Made by a program: the position numbers and the translations under genes. The notes below the pieces were generated by a model. The model was not told the origin of the DNA, ran no database searches, and saw only the letters and a list, made by a program, of their open reading frames with translations. Shown piece after piece: positions 48,901 to 60,336 of a DNA stretch of 64,000 bases. Numbering within the stretch: the stretch's first letter is position 1; every line of letters starts with the position of its first letter. Source of the stretch: Norana najaformis (taxonomy: Eukaryota > Annelida > Clitellata > Crassiclitellata > Hormogastridae); the NCBI GenBank assembly GCA_964023275.1, contig OZ029916.1, positions 42,630,896 to 42,694,895 of the forward strand, in the 5' to 3' direction.

Positions 48901-51900
48901 TAGTGCAGTAGTCTTAGTATGTTTTACTTAAGAATGGTCTAATCTGGAAACGTCTGTACATAGCGCCTGAATGCTGTAATGCATAAGGCATCAACCAGTA
49001 GTCAAGTCTAAGTAAAACCGCATTCCATAATCACAATCCACTTTACAGAAGCAGTTGAGATAATCCTACCTCACCTTAAAAATCAATCCACCCTAACAGC
49101 TTCTCTCCTTCTTCTGTCTCTGGTCTTCTGGCAACTGGACGTGGCATCTTTGGACAACCCCACTGACTTGTCGCGGTGCTCATGAATAAGCTGGTGCCCT
49201 GCATTTAGCTTTTAAGTAGCGCTTTAGAAATTTTGTGTTTATGATTGTGATTACCTCGGGTTAAAATAATAATAGTTGATGTTCTTGTTGCAATGCCTGA
49301 TTTGGGTATTCACCTCTTCACCACAGTTGCTTTAATATCATTTCCATCTTGCCAGACATTGATGAATTCTAGGCATTCCAGACCAAACAAGTCTCTCTAA
49401 CATAATATTTTCTCTGCCCTTGGGATATGATCTTTTGGAGTAAAAGAGTAATAAGGAAACATTTGTTCATGCACATCATGAACAAAGAATCGTAGAAATA
49501 GAAATAACGAGAACACTGGTGAATATAAATGACTTGGGTTTAGATGTACTTGATCATACTGAAGACAGTTTCCTTCTTCTTGTGGATGCCTTTCGCCCTG
49601 CCATCTACCAGTTGGACATTGATACTGAAGTTCCACGCATCCTTCCTCTTCCACCAGACCAGCAGCCGACAGTGGTGACCATGGACCGTCAGAATCGAAC
49701 ACTGTACTGGTCTGATGTCGCAAATTCAGTGATTCACAGAAGGTTATTGGATCAGAATACCAGTGAGATCTTTCTACAGCTACCAAAAGGTTTGGTTCTC
49801 ATCTACTTCCTCTTCCCCTGATCTCTCTTCTCGCTTCAATTTCAAACAGCATCCACCGTAGCCGTCTGACTGTCTGAGTGCCTGACTCCTGGATCTTGAC
49901 CCTTTTGCCTATCGATTTTGTTTTGACTGAGCGCCTGTGAATAAGCTGGTTCCCGCGACTTTGCTTTCGTTGAGCGCTGTAGAAATCTCGAGATTACGAT
50001 TACGATCTACTTGATTAATTTATCAATGACTGATGAAGTTACATCAAATGAACTGGAGCTTTCAGTTACACCTCACAAAACAATCAGTTCATCCAAAACA
50101 ACCCATCATACAAACTCACCAACACTTCACCTCTTGCAATTTCTGTGCAGGTCTTTCATTCAAAACTGAAAAAACACTCCCCTTCCGCAAATCCTGTCCT
50201 GATTCTTCCCCTTATCTCAATTTCTGGCTCAGTTCCAAACACCATCCACCATAGCCTCGGACTGCCTGCCTGCCTGACTCTTGGATCTGGACCTGTAATC
50301 GCACCCTTCCTGCCTATCATTTTCTTCTGATGGAGCACCTTTAAATAACCTTCTTCTCATGACTTAGCTGCATTGGGTGCTGTATAAATCTTGAGTTTAC
50401 AAATACAGTTATGTATTAACTGGCATACTGAGGTGAGACCACTGAGACAACAAGTCTCACTAACTGGGTCACCTAACTGCTTGTTGACTGTAGCATTGTT
50501 AACCGTTTCATGATACATCAGGTTTCGTTGACTGTGCAATTGCCCTGCTAAATTTTTTTTTCAAAAAGACAGCCAAATGTGGCAGCTAGTAACACCATAC
50601 ATGGTTGTTGAACTCGTGCATGGTAAGATAATCAAGATCATCAGGTGAAGAATTCCACAGATCAATTGATGCAACAGTGCTTTGAATTTGACTCATTCAG
50701 TTCAGTTTAATTCAGGAATCAGCGTTCTGAATATGCATCGTTCAGTAATGTTTTGTCATCAGTTGAAATGTCATAAGTTGTGAATTTACATCATTTAACT
50801 TAAAATCTTTTTATTTGTATTGATGTTATGTTATTTAATAGGATCTGGTGTGTACAGCATTGCATTAGATGAAAACAACGATTTTCTGTACTTTACACTG
50901 AACACCTCAGGCGTAATTTATGCCTCTCCAACCAATGCAACCAATCAGACAGTGGCTCTCATATCCGGATTGCAGCATCCGAGAGATGTAACAGTTGATG
51001 CTGCTGGCAGGTACAGAGACTTGCGATGTTACTGTTTATTTCCCTGCTTATACTGGTATAAAATTCTGCTGTTTGCTGAGACAGACAAGGGTGCAAAGAC
51101 AACTTTTGAATGGGCGCCATGCTATTTAAGGTCCCCATCTACGGATCTTGCTAGCTTGATCCGTACACAGGGACCTTAAATGGCGTGGTGTCCATTCAAA
51201 TGGGCTGCAGAGGTGAAGGATCTCACCATTTCAGTTCATTGCAAAATGAGCAGGGTTGAGGCCATATGCTCATTATAGAAATATGTATACATTTACGTTT
51301 AATTTAACTTCTCCAGGATTGTTACATCGAGTCCACTGAGCGGGTTCGAACCCACAATCATGAGATTGCAGACCGAGTGGACTACAGAAATGACGACTGT
51401 GCCAACCGTGATAGTTATTCATGTTCTTAAAATTAAGAAATACCGGTATGCGTACTTTAATGAGTACTGTAATGCTAATGAGTACACGACTACAACGTTG
51501 AAAATTATGCATAACACAACTGATAATTAATTAATTATCAATTTTAATTGTAATTTGTATTATTTATACTAATTCTTTAAATAAGAATATTAATGGTAGT
51601 ACTTGAATAAATAATATACCAATAAGTATAATAAAATATATGTGTAAGTTGGTTAAAATACTATAAACTATTCCTTGCTCAGGGTCATTTACTGGACAGA
51701 AGTTGGTCGGATCGGAAGAGCTAAGCTGGACAGTCTAAACGAGAGTGTGTATGTGGTCATCAGTGACCAGCTGACCAGACTGCAAGGCTTAGCCGTCCAT
51801 CCACAATGTGAGGAGTTCAACCACCTGTTGGCTTCACTGTAGGCTGGATAGTGCTAGACTGCAATCGTCTTGGACTTCTCTGTCAGTTGTTCAAATCTCA

Positions 51901-54900
51901 GTGCAATCATTTTGGATGAATATGGGTGCCTCCTTTAAATCAGTCGATACAATTTCTTGTTAAGCCGTATGGAAAGACTGTCCAATAGTTGGGTTGCTTT
52001 AAATCGTAATTATAATCTTGAGAATTTCTAAAATACTACTCTAAAGCTAAGCACAGGGCACCAGCTTATTCACGAGGGCTCTGTCAAGTCAGAGGGGTTG
52101 ACCTAAGATATCTTAAGAAGAACAAAGTGCTTTTGTTGTGTTTGCAGTTCAGTCAAAAAATCATCTAGCCCAAAGGCTGTGTCTCTGAATGAAAGATTAC
52201 CTTATCTTAGCTTACTGCTGCTTTTAAAAGGCTTTACAAGATACTGTATAAATGTCTAGTGACACTGCATTACACACTGATGAAACTCATGTTGAAATGT
52301 GTATGTATGTGTGTATGTATTTGTGTATGTATGTATGTATTTATGTATGTAGGTCTCAAGACACAACACATTTTAAATATCTTCAAAGTGCTGCTCATGT
52401 AGCTGTTGGAGTAAAAGCTGAGATGCACTGAGCAGCATTATGAATGTTCTTAAAATAACATGGAACCAGTACATCAGTTGAATTTGTGTTTTCAGGGAAC
52501 CGATTGTTCTGGTGCAACGGTTCTTTGGTCTACATGAGTGATTTAAATGGAGGAAACATAACGATTATTGCTAATCTCAATCCATCTGTAGTCTGTGTTG
52601 ACGTGGCTGCTTACGATGACGTCCTCTATGCCCTCGACTCAAACAACCAGTGAGTGCCACTGCACAAACACAGAACCCTAGACGTTTCTTTGATTGTTTG
52701 TGTCTGTGCCTTTTGCTAATGTACATTTGTACATCCAAAAACTTTTATAGTGCATTTTAAGAACCTCGCATGGGTTTTAGTGAATTTGGAAAAATCTGGG
52801 TGACTGGAAGAGATGTTTTCTTTGATTTCAAAATGATTGAGGCATTAATTAGGCAAGTGAGAATGATCAAATATTTTGAAAAATTCCCAATTTTAGCAAC
52901 AACAACAATTATAATAATGAAAATGATAATAATTATGATACTCCCATAATATTACAATCAGCTCGCTCAATCAATTGATGAATCAGTTTATTTTGATTTC
53001 TTCATAGCACAATGGTCTTGTATGAACTAACTTTCTGTCTAAATTTTCGTTTTCAGACACTTAATTTGCATAAATTGGATCCAGGGAACATACTACAATC
53101 TTGAAAAGATGCCGTACCAGCAACTGACTGCAATTCACATCGTACCTATTCTACGAAAGAAAAGTAGAAGAAATTTTGTCAACATGTGTTCCTACCATAT
53201 GGTATCATATGTAGGACATATGAAGCCCATATGGTATCATATGTAGGACATATGAAGCCCATATGGTATCATATGTAGGACATATGAAGCCATATGGTAT
53301 CATATGTAGAACATATGAAGCCCATATGGTAGCATTGTCATGTGGTCTTCATGTGTCCTACATCGATGTTGGGAACTATACTTTAATGTTAGACTAGCAA
53401 AACACCTGTATCTTGTATAATGTATAATATATGATAATATATGATAGAGTATTACATTCCTCATTTATTACGTGCTTCTGTTTGTTATTAAAAGTCCTCG
53501 GAGGAACAGTCCAGAGGTAGAAGTCGGTGATTGCTGCTAAGCAAAAGCTTTGTGCTTAGCAAATTCCAAGGTAATTCTGGTCAAAAGCCAAGAATTGTAT
53601 AATAACATCTAAGGGTTGTGATGTAATGCAGATACTAGGTACAGCATTGCATTTTTAATAGTGTGCTTTAAACTGGCACTGAAACCTTCCAATGTTCATT
53701 CGTCTCCTGAACGATAATAGGTATTCGTCTAGTACTCAAGTAGGTACTCGTACACTGATGTACTCTTCATATTATACAGCTCACATTGTTTCCAATGCTT
53801 CAGCTTGTTTCAGTCTACTTCAGGTTTTGTGTTTAACATTTTCAGAAGTCTATGAAGTCCAGAGCTATTCTGATTCAGGTTGGCTGTAATGGATGATCTC
53901 TTGTTTAAAATAACTGACAGTTTCAGTTAGGATATAATGCTATCACTGGGAGCCACAGAAAGCAGCTTGGTAAAGCAAAGTTGCATTGTAATGAGATTGT
54001 GTTCTAAGTTGAATTCACTTTAAGATCTGTGTCGTTAACTGTGTTATAGTGATGTGTTCTGCATGGTGCAAATAACTAAGTAATTATGAATAGATCCGTT
54101 TCATTTGGCTGGGGCACATGAGAGCAAGCGGCCAGTCCTCTCCCCCATGTCTGATCTGCCCACTGAGTGTACGGTCAGTGTACTCATTGATACATGAGCT
54201 CCATAGAGGGCGTAAGTGGAACAGAAACCTCGTAGCATCTTTCTACCCTGTCCGGGATTTGAACCCTTGATCTCTGGGTTAACAGTCCAGCAAGCTAACT
54301 ACATGTACTGGACTATCACATGCCCCAAAACAGATCAGAACTGAACGAGTTGTGATGGGTTTGCAGGCAAGAATGGCGTTATTGTCGGCAGCGTTCTTGG
54401 CTCGGCCGTTCTCATCCTTGCCATTGTGATTTTGGTTTTGTGGATATACTGGCGGTAAGTTCTGGCTTAAAGTTCATGTGGTTTCATATTCCTTCAAGAT
54501 AGTTGATGTAATCAGATTATAAGATAAACATTCTGTAAGATTATACCATACAGATTTAATGTAACATAACAAGGTAGTGTGCTGCTTTACTGCTTGATTA
54601 ATTGTACAGTAATTAGAAATTGATACAATGTCGCTTCAAGATAAACTAATCAGTGGCGCCCTCTATGCTAGCCTAATGATGTTTACTGTAAATGTCATTA
54701 ACAACAGAAAGTTCAGCAGTTTGCAATCAATGCTCAGATGACTAGAAAAGTAGCCAAGTGGTGGGATCTCGCAAATGCGCAGAACCCAACCAATTGATTC
54801 CCTTCCAAAGTTGAAAGTTGAAACCATGTTCGGTGTGGGTAAATCGAATTTAGTGTCAGGAGTGAGGTTTTGAGGTGAAGGTTCCTTTAGCTGATGGGAA

Positions 54901-55825
54901 AAATGTTGTCTAAAAACTGGTTGGTATTTTTACTATGTGGATTTTATGTCCTGTTTCCTCCCAAATGTGTTGGTTATTTATCTAGTGCTTTTAGCATTAG
55001 CTTTAAGATTGTAGAAACATGGCTGTGATATAAGATCTATATGTATAAAGCTGGAACTTAGAATTTAAATTAGGAGTGCATTCTTAGTTTTTTAAGCCGA
55101 AAGAATTGTCCAAAGGGTTAATAGAAACTTTTAATTAATAGAGATATGGGTGGTCTGGAATTGATAATCTTTGCTGAAATTAGGTTATCATCATCATCAT
55201 TACTGGTTTAGTTATAAATGGAATTTCCAGGAAAAACAAGCGACCACAGCTGACACGACAGCATCAGCCACAGAAGCCTCATCATCCGAGTGACAGCAAT
55301 CCTTATCTCTCACCTATCCGCATCTCTGATGACATTTCACATGTTTCATATTATGCAAAGGGTGTTTTCCGCAGCAGTCCGGGGGAGCTTCATGGCAGTC
55401 AGTCCAGTGGTCATAATTTACCATTCTACAATAGCTGGAGCAACGGCCATTACCAGCAAAGTAGAGAGCACCATGATTCAGGTGTGCCGGGCAAGGATCA
55501 GACATCCGAATACGACACGTCTTCAGTGATCAGTGATGCTTCCAGCACGAGTCCGTTCGTGAAGATGGACTCAGAAAAACTGAAAAAGAAGCGTGGCCGC
55601 AAGAAAAACAAGGCCAAAGATTCGGGAAATCGAAGTCATTCGCAAAGTATATATTACTCGCCAGATGAGCATTTTGTAAATGATGGTCGTTTTCCCAGCT
55701 TTGGCAGACAAACAGGCAGAAGAAATTCATCTCATGATTTGACCATCTCTCCAGCTTCAGCTTTTCATGCACAGTCATTCTTTTCAGGCAGATCTTGGGG
55801 TGATACTCTGTCCAAAAAATTTTAA
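40000..55825 (+). CDS. LDL-receptor-related type I receptor: three YWTD propellers, two EGF modules
   Basis: Eighteen coding exons: 40000-40296, 41346-41512, 42695-42956, 43644-43794, 44330-44446, 45344-45613, 45818-45968, 46556-46690, 46793-46916, 47811-47967, 48726-48851, 49544-49789, 50842-51010, 51683-51807, 52496-52649, 53057-53163, 54367-54454 and 55231-55825 (stop). Every junction keeps phase; the total is 3441 nt, 1146 aa. The order is propeller 1 (to ~292), EGF (~293-331), propeller 2 (~332-610), EGF (~611-652), propeller 3 (~653-919), membrane span (~924-948) and a 198-residue cytoplasmic tail. LRP-family receptors use such modules to bind extracellular ligands, often with endocytosis or Wnt signalling. 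Unlike LRP4/5/6, no LDL-receptor class A repeat and no PPPSP motif are seen. The start is not certain: codons from 40000 give no good signal peptide, and an acceptor-like AAAG|AT at 40021/40022 suggests an upstream exon. No one-to-one vertebrate orthologue is recognised. Confidence 0.85.
40796..40982. repeat. 20-bp minisatellite (GCTCTAAAATGTTATCCATG x 9)
   Basis: Nine near-identical 20-bp units in the receptor intron between exons 1 and 2, with a single G-to-A change in one unit. Such homogeneity implies recent expansion and likely length polymorphism. A GAATGAATGAAT run precedes it at 40711-40747. Confidence 0.97.
42985..43166 (-). mobile_element. tRNA-headed SINE copy
   Basis: Antisense copy with TTATTTCTGCATTTATTAAG, TAATGACTAAGCATCAGTCG, AAGGTGCCTACCTAGTGACG and an inverse B box (GAGACTCGAACTC), ending CAGTCGGCTACTCTGCC. 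It starts about 30 bp after the donor of receptor exon 3. Confidence 0.75.
43959..44163. repeat. (GGT)n / GTGGTG microsatellite
   Basis: About 200 bp of almost pure GGT with GTGTGGT interruptions in the receptor intron between exons 4 and 5. On the plus strand (the transcribed RNA sense) it is G-rich, with runs of GG that could stack as two-tetrad quadruplexes. The Val/His frames across it are artefacts. Confidence 0.97.
44330..44446 (+). other. Receptor EGF-like module 1
   Basis: A single 117-nt exon with six cysteines in EGF order: PC, RC, FC, RC, FC, SC, within CFCGLGYHLSINGFSC. The exon is phase 1 at both ends, as is usual for EGF modules, so it could be skipped without a frameshift. Confidence 0.9.
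45344..47967 (+). other. Receptor propeller 2 (exons 6-10)
   Basis: The opening YLVFLGSTLGYVSFYEV is the canonical first blade. It is followed by ISVDWISSNVYWTDRQRGYI, RRIFWCENGRSPAI, LYWTDSGKGTVEFIS and DYVAWTERGTSRGIFW. Glycosylation sequons are rare here. This is the best-preserved propeller of the three. Confidence 0.88.
46230..46425 (+). mobile_element. LINE family B 3' tail
   Basis: CAAACACCATCCACCATAGC, TTTTGACTGAGCGCCTTTGA, ATAAGCTGGTTCCCATGATT and GGTGCTGTAGAAATCTAAAG, then TTACGATTCTGATTACGATT. It lies in the intron before receptor exon 8. Confidence 0.75.
48726..48851 (+). other. Receptor EGF-like module 2
   Basis: NGGCSQLCLP and VCMCSVGYDLAKDNSTC give the six-cysteine LRP-type EGF with the characteristic NGGCSxLC signature. 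Both ends are phase 1. The donor at 48852 (T|GTATGC) was chosen over GTGTAT at 48850 because only it joins the next exon in frame. Confidence 0.9.
49835..50010 (+). mobile_element. LINE family B 3' tail, well-preserved
   Basis: CATCCACCGTAGCCGTCTGA, TGACCCTTTTGCCTATCGAT, GACTGAGCGCCTGTGAATAA and GAGCGCTGTAGAAATCTCGA, ending GATTACGATTACGAT. It begins about 50 bp after receptor exon 12, and a second copy follows at once at 50085-50400. Confidence 0.85.
50085..50400 (+). mobile_element. LINE family B 3' end, second adjacent copy
   Basis: Includes a little of the coding end (CAGGTCTTTCATTCAAAACT) and the family tail (GGATCTGGACCTGTAATCGC, GGGTGCTGTATAAATCTTGA). It is more diverged than the copy at 49835-50010. 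Two same-strand tails in a row suggest insertion of one beside the other. Confidence 0.75.
51110..51300 (+). mobile_element. Family C interspersed repeat
   Basis: Blocks GGACCTTAAATGGCGTGGTG, AAATGAGCAGGGTTGAGGCC and ATTATAGAAATATGTATACA, then TTTACG. A tRNA-like stretch with GGGTTCGAACCC follows at 51320-51410. It lies in the intron after receptor exon 13. Confidence 0.65.
53195..53331. repeat. 32-bp minisatellite rich in CATATG palindromes
   Basis: Four and a bit copies (starts 53195, 53227, 53259, 53290, 53322) of a unit beginning CCATATGGTATCATATGTAG. CATATG and CCATATGG are self-complementary, so single strands could fold strongly. It begins 31 bp past the donor of receptor exon 16 (53164). 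If that donor were skipped, the frame would run into the repeat and stop there. Confidence 0.9.
54367..55825 (+). other. Receptor membrane span and cytoplasmic tail
   Basis: Exon 17 encodes KNGVIVGSVLGSAVLILAIV followed by ILVLWIYWR, one clear hydrophobic helix with a basic stop-transfer. Exon 18 encodes the whole tail. It has Ser/Tyr-rich stretches (SNPYLSPIRISDD, QSIYYSPDE), a strongly basic patch (EKLKKKRGRKKNKAKD) and ends WGDTLSKKF. I see no NPxY endocytosis motif and no kinase. Tyr-Ser-Pro and Tyr-Leu-Ser-Pro could be phosphorylation sites (inference). Confidence 0.85.
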
Positions 55826-56324
55826 ACATCTGTAGATGGAAGATGGGCAAATCAGATTACCAGTAGCCATATTTCCTTTATCAACCATAAAAATAGTCAC
55901 ATAGCCAGTTTGAGCTTCTTCCATATTTACTTTTAGCAGTTTATACATATCCATATCCTGTTTTGATAGTAGATACGGTTCCAACCCTCTGAAATGGATG
56001 TAACACGTAAGGGCCAGTTTGTATATAATAAGTTGGTTCATGCAATGCTTGTTTCTGTTACGCTTTGACTTCTTGCACCAAAAGGTACCGTGTTATGCAC
56101 CACTAAAGGGTTAAGTGTCAACAGAAATATCAAGATGTAGTAGAATTAGTATTGCTTGCATTCCTGTAGCATCCAATTTCTTTAAAGTTACGATTATTAG
56201 TTATTTAATTGTATTTATTATTTGTCATTGTCGTTATCCATTGCTGACAACTGAAAACTGTTGGGGTTCAGTGCATATTCACTGGAAACTGTTGAACTCT
56301 GTAATGTTCTGCCAAGGTCAGCCT

Positions 56325-57018
56325 GTACACTCTGTCTGGCTCCAGTCTTCAAGACATTCTCTGCTTAGTCGTGCTTTCATTTGTACACTCTGTCTGGCTC
56401 CAGTCTTCAAGACATTATCTGCTTAGTCATGCTTTCATTTGTACACTCTGTCTGGCTCCAGTTTTCAAGACATTCTCTGCTTAGTCGTGCTTTCATTTGT
56501 ACACTCTGTCTGGCTCCAGTCTTCAAGACATTATCTGCTTAGTCATGCTTTCATTTGTACACTCTGTCTGGCTCCAGTCTTCAAGACATTCTCTGCTTAG
56601 TCGTGCTTTCATTTGTACACTCTGTCTGGCTCCAGTCTTCAAGACATTCTCTGCTTAGTCGTGCTTTCATTTGTACACTCTGTCTGGCTCCAGTCTTCAA
56701 GACATTATCTGCTTAGTCATGCTTTCATTTGTACACTCTGTCTGGCTCCAGTCTTCAAGACATTATCTGCTTAGTCATGCTTTCATTTGTACACTCTGTC
56801 TGGCTCCAGTTTTCAAGACATTCTCTGCTTAGTCATGCTTTCATTTGTACACTCTGTCTGGCTCCAGTCTTCAAGACATTATCTGCTTAGTCATGCTTTC
56901 ATTTGTACACTCTGTCTGGCTCCAGTCTTCAAGACATTCTCTGCTTAGTCATGATTTCATTTGTACACTCTGTCTGGCTCCAGTTTTCAAGACATTCTCT
57001 GCTTAGTCGTGCTTTCAT
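56325..57018. repeat. 58-bp minisatellite, 12 copies
   Basis: Twelve head-to-tail 58-bp units starting GTACACTCTGTCTGGCTCCA, at 56325 and every 58 bp to 56963. Variation is limited to a few positions (CATTCTCTG/CATTATCTG, GTCGTG/GTCATG, GTCTTC/GTTTTC). It lies 500 bp past the receptor stop and is probably in its 3' UTR or just beyond. Confidence 0.98.
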
Positions 57019-58937
57019 GTAAATTCCTTCTGTAATCCCCCTCACGACAGACACTGGCTGACATGACTGGCCACCAGCTTTCACAATATGAAGGGCTTAA
57101 ACTTAAATAACAATATTACTAACACTGGCTTCAATTCTGAATTGTTTCCTTGTTATTCATGTCCAAAAAGACCCACTTTTAAACTGATGATGTGTTCGAC
57201 TGTGTAAGGTTTTCTTCACTGTAGAAGCTCTTTATTTTTGGTTTAGCTACATTATTAGCACCACAACTTCGTATTTTTTGTCTTTTATCTGGGAGTTACA
57301 CTGCCACAAGTAACTTGGTCTGAATGCTCATTAACTGTCTTGTACAAGATCTTGCTAAATCAAGTCTAAACTTTTGGTTGATTACTGTAGCAGGCAATAC
57401 GTCTATGACCAATCAAGCCAGACTAATGTCTACTGTTTGCACCCCTTACCACAGTTAGCCCTGCACGGTCAGCAGGACGGCCTAATCTAGGGCTTAGTAC
57501 TCCACTGGACTGCAGAGGTCTGCAAAGGGGGTGGGTAGGGTAATACCAAATGCGGATAAGGGGAAGGTTGTGATATAATGACATCATAGTCTAATGCTTC
57601 ACATTAGAATTTATGCTACAGTGGTTTGTGTAACAAAGCAATTTTGGTGCTTACCCAGTGAAACTTTGCAGTTATTCCAACCCACACAGCCATATTCCCT
57701 GGGCCCACAGCTGAGCCACTTGTGCCACGGGTAGAAACTGGTGGCTAACTAAGGTCCAATGAAAATGGCTGTTTCTGAGTTGAAACAGCCATTTAAAAAA
57801 CTGATTTTATCTGGTAATTGTAACTACATGTATAACTGGACATTTATACAGAACTAGATCTGACCTGGTACAAAGCATGAAAGCCTGAAGACAACACCTG
57901 AACATTTTAAAAGAAAAATCTGTACATAATCAAAATAAAAACAATTTGGAAAAGTAGTGTAAATTATGTACATTGATAATTCTGTATAGTACAGTGGCTT
58001 GAGTTCAGCGTCTTACACTGTCACAGGACAATTTTCTTGAGGACATCTGCTGGCCAAAAAATTCCAAAACTAACTACCCTTTAGTCGTAAATCAGTTGTA
58101 CTGATTTTCTGTTTTCTCATCAGAAACCTGTATGACTATGACAACTATTTACAACTACCTCACAATTTGCAAAATCTCTAGAGATCGCAGAGTTTGGCAA
58201 TTACCGAATAAATTAGAGTTATGTGCTATATAATAAACAGCCAAGCTATCATGGGGAAGAAAATACCAATACACAACACAACTGGTCACTCATTACAGGT
58301 CTCTATCAACAATCACCTTCAGAGGTCATGGGGTTGAAGTCTCCTGTGACAGGCTTTAAAAACTTGCCAATTCAAAAACAGACAACCTTTCCTTATGTGT
58401 TACATGGCTTGGCAACACATCATCAACTTCATCTGACACACTTTGATTCAAACTCCAGAATATGACATGTTCAAGGTCAACGAACATGCCACCTACACTG
58501 TCCATCATACAAACTTCACCAACAAAACTTATCAGTTACTCGCAAAACCTGGAAACAGCAAAACTGGTTTCCTTCCTATACCCGTATTTCTACGCATGTT
58601 ACAAAGCAGAACATTCAAAATTTTAAGTCAGGAAAATCCTGATCTGTGCAGATGTAGAGGCAAATGTAGAGAGTCCTCTAGACTGCCTCTGTCTCACCAG
58701 ACTGACTTCCTACAACTGACTAGATTGCAGATGTTGGTGCACCACCTACAATTACTGCTTTGATGTGGCACTGACACCTCACCTTGTGCATTAATACAAT
58801 GGTACTATCGAGGTATATATGAATTTACCAATTTTAGAATTTGAAATCAACAATAAACATATATGCCAGTTTGTTAGAGTTGCTTTCAAAAACACTTTAA
58901 ACCCAGTGTTGCAAAACTGAACAACAACTACACAAGT

Positions 58938-59330
58938 AATCGTAATCGTAATCTCGAGATTTCTACAGCGCTCAACGAAAGCTAAGTTGCGGGAACCAGC
59001 TTATTCACAGGCGCTCAGTCAAAACAAAATCGATAGGCAAAAGGGTCAAGATCCAGGAGTCAGGCACTCAGACAGTCGGACGGCTACGGTGGATGATGTT
59101 TGAAACTGAAGCGAGAAGAGAGATAAGAGGAAGAGGAAGAATCAGGATAAGATTTCTGGAAAAGAAGTGTTTTCAGTCTTGAGTGAAAGACCTGCGCAGA
59201 AACTGAAAGAGGTGAAATGTTGGTGAGTTCGTATGATTGACCAGACAACTGTCGCAATTCTGGCGGGAGTTTATTCCAAAGGGGTGGGGCAGCTATGGCT
59301 ATCGAGCGATTTAAAAGTGCAAGTAAAAGT
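58938..59330 (-). mobile_element. LINE family B 3' end with reverse-transcriptase C-terminus
   Basis: On the minus strand the copy reads SIAIAAPPLWNKLPPELRQ and later VFHSRLKTLLFQKSYP, the conserved end of a CR1/L2-like reverse transcriptase. The 3' UTR then ends GAGCGCTGTAGAAATCTCGA and GATTACGATTACG. It identifies the short family B tails elsewhere as LINE 3' ends. It is 5'-truncated. Confidence 0.88.
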
Positions 59331-60336
59331 GCAACAGATAATATACAACCAGCATCTCAACTCTGAAACAAAATAGCAGTACACTCAATCTAATAATGCT
59401 GCAAAATACACACACTGCTGCAACAAAGTTCCAATATACACTCATCACTGTAGCTCAAAAACAATAATACCCCTGTGTCACAACACTGAAACAGTTTAAA
59501 CCTGGTGTAGCAACAGCTTTCGGCTTCAAAAATAAATGTGTAATGTGTGTGCATCTTAAAAGCATGCACTCTTGATTCGAAAGGAAACTTGAAATACTCA
59601 GATATGCTCATTCGGCAGATTGGAACAAAGTAATACTTAAGTGTTTCAATGTGTTTTTGTATCTACTTGTCCAATACATTACTACGCATTTGGCATTATT
59701 ACTGGCCTTCATATCCCTAGCAGGGCAGAAGAGTATGTAACACCTCACTAGTACCTCCGCAAAGAAATGAATACATCAGTGGTACAGTCAGTGGGAAGAT
59801 TGGCCAATGACTGAAAGTATTGGCCAATTGTATTGTAATCTGACATTTATAAAGTGACACTTCAAGAATAGACTCATCAGAGGCGCTCAAGACTAATCAG
59901 ACAACTGTTCTCACATGCTGAGGCTAAGATAACGATGTTCAGAGGTGGCATTACATTATGATTTTTTACTACTGTTTCACCTGCAGCAACCGTTGACTGA
60001 TCCTTGGCACATTAAGATAATGGCACTTTTAGAAGTCGTTTAATTAACAGTAGATTAGATTAGTGGTCATTTAGCAAAGTAATAACTGGGCCTGAGGTTG
60101 CTTAACTTCAGTGATCAGTGTTTTCTAACATGATAAAACCATTTACATTTGTCAGTACAGCTGTACAAGTAACAATACATATGTTTAAAATACTGTAAAG
60201 CATAAACTTCACTGTAAAGTATCATGATAGAATGTATTTTCTGATGTTTTACAAATGGCATCAACCAGATGCTTATCGCAACAGCCTAAGCCATTTCCGA
60301 CTATGGTTGTACAGCAGTTGTGACTATTCCTTGGTG

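Larger units (their letters stand above)
49544..53163 (+). other. Receptor propeller 3 (exons 12-16)
   Basis: Blades: FLLLVDAFRPAIYQLDI, RTLYWSDVANSVIHR, DFLYFTLNTSGVIYAS, VIYWTEVGRIGRAKLDSLN, NRLFWCNGSLVYMSDLNGG and HLICINWIQGTYY. Several NxS/T sequons occur. There is no EGF module after this propeller; the chain goes straight to the membrane span. The last donor, AAAA|GTAGAA at 53164, is weak but is the one that keeps the frame with exon 17. Confidence 0.85.
55826..60336. other. Convergent 3' flanks of the receptor and TMEM53 genes
   Basis: Between two stop codons facing each other. Contents are the 58-bp minisatellite (56325-57018), a candidate poly(A) signal region with AATAAA-like AAAATAAAAAC near 57935, a LINE family B copy (58938-59320, antisense) and a family D tail (59825-59890). 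No further protein exon was recognised. Confidence 0.6.

Noticed and set aside
56325..57018. CRISPR-like array
   Set aside because: Units are contiguous 58-bp tandem copies with no unique spacers, in an animal genome.
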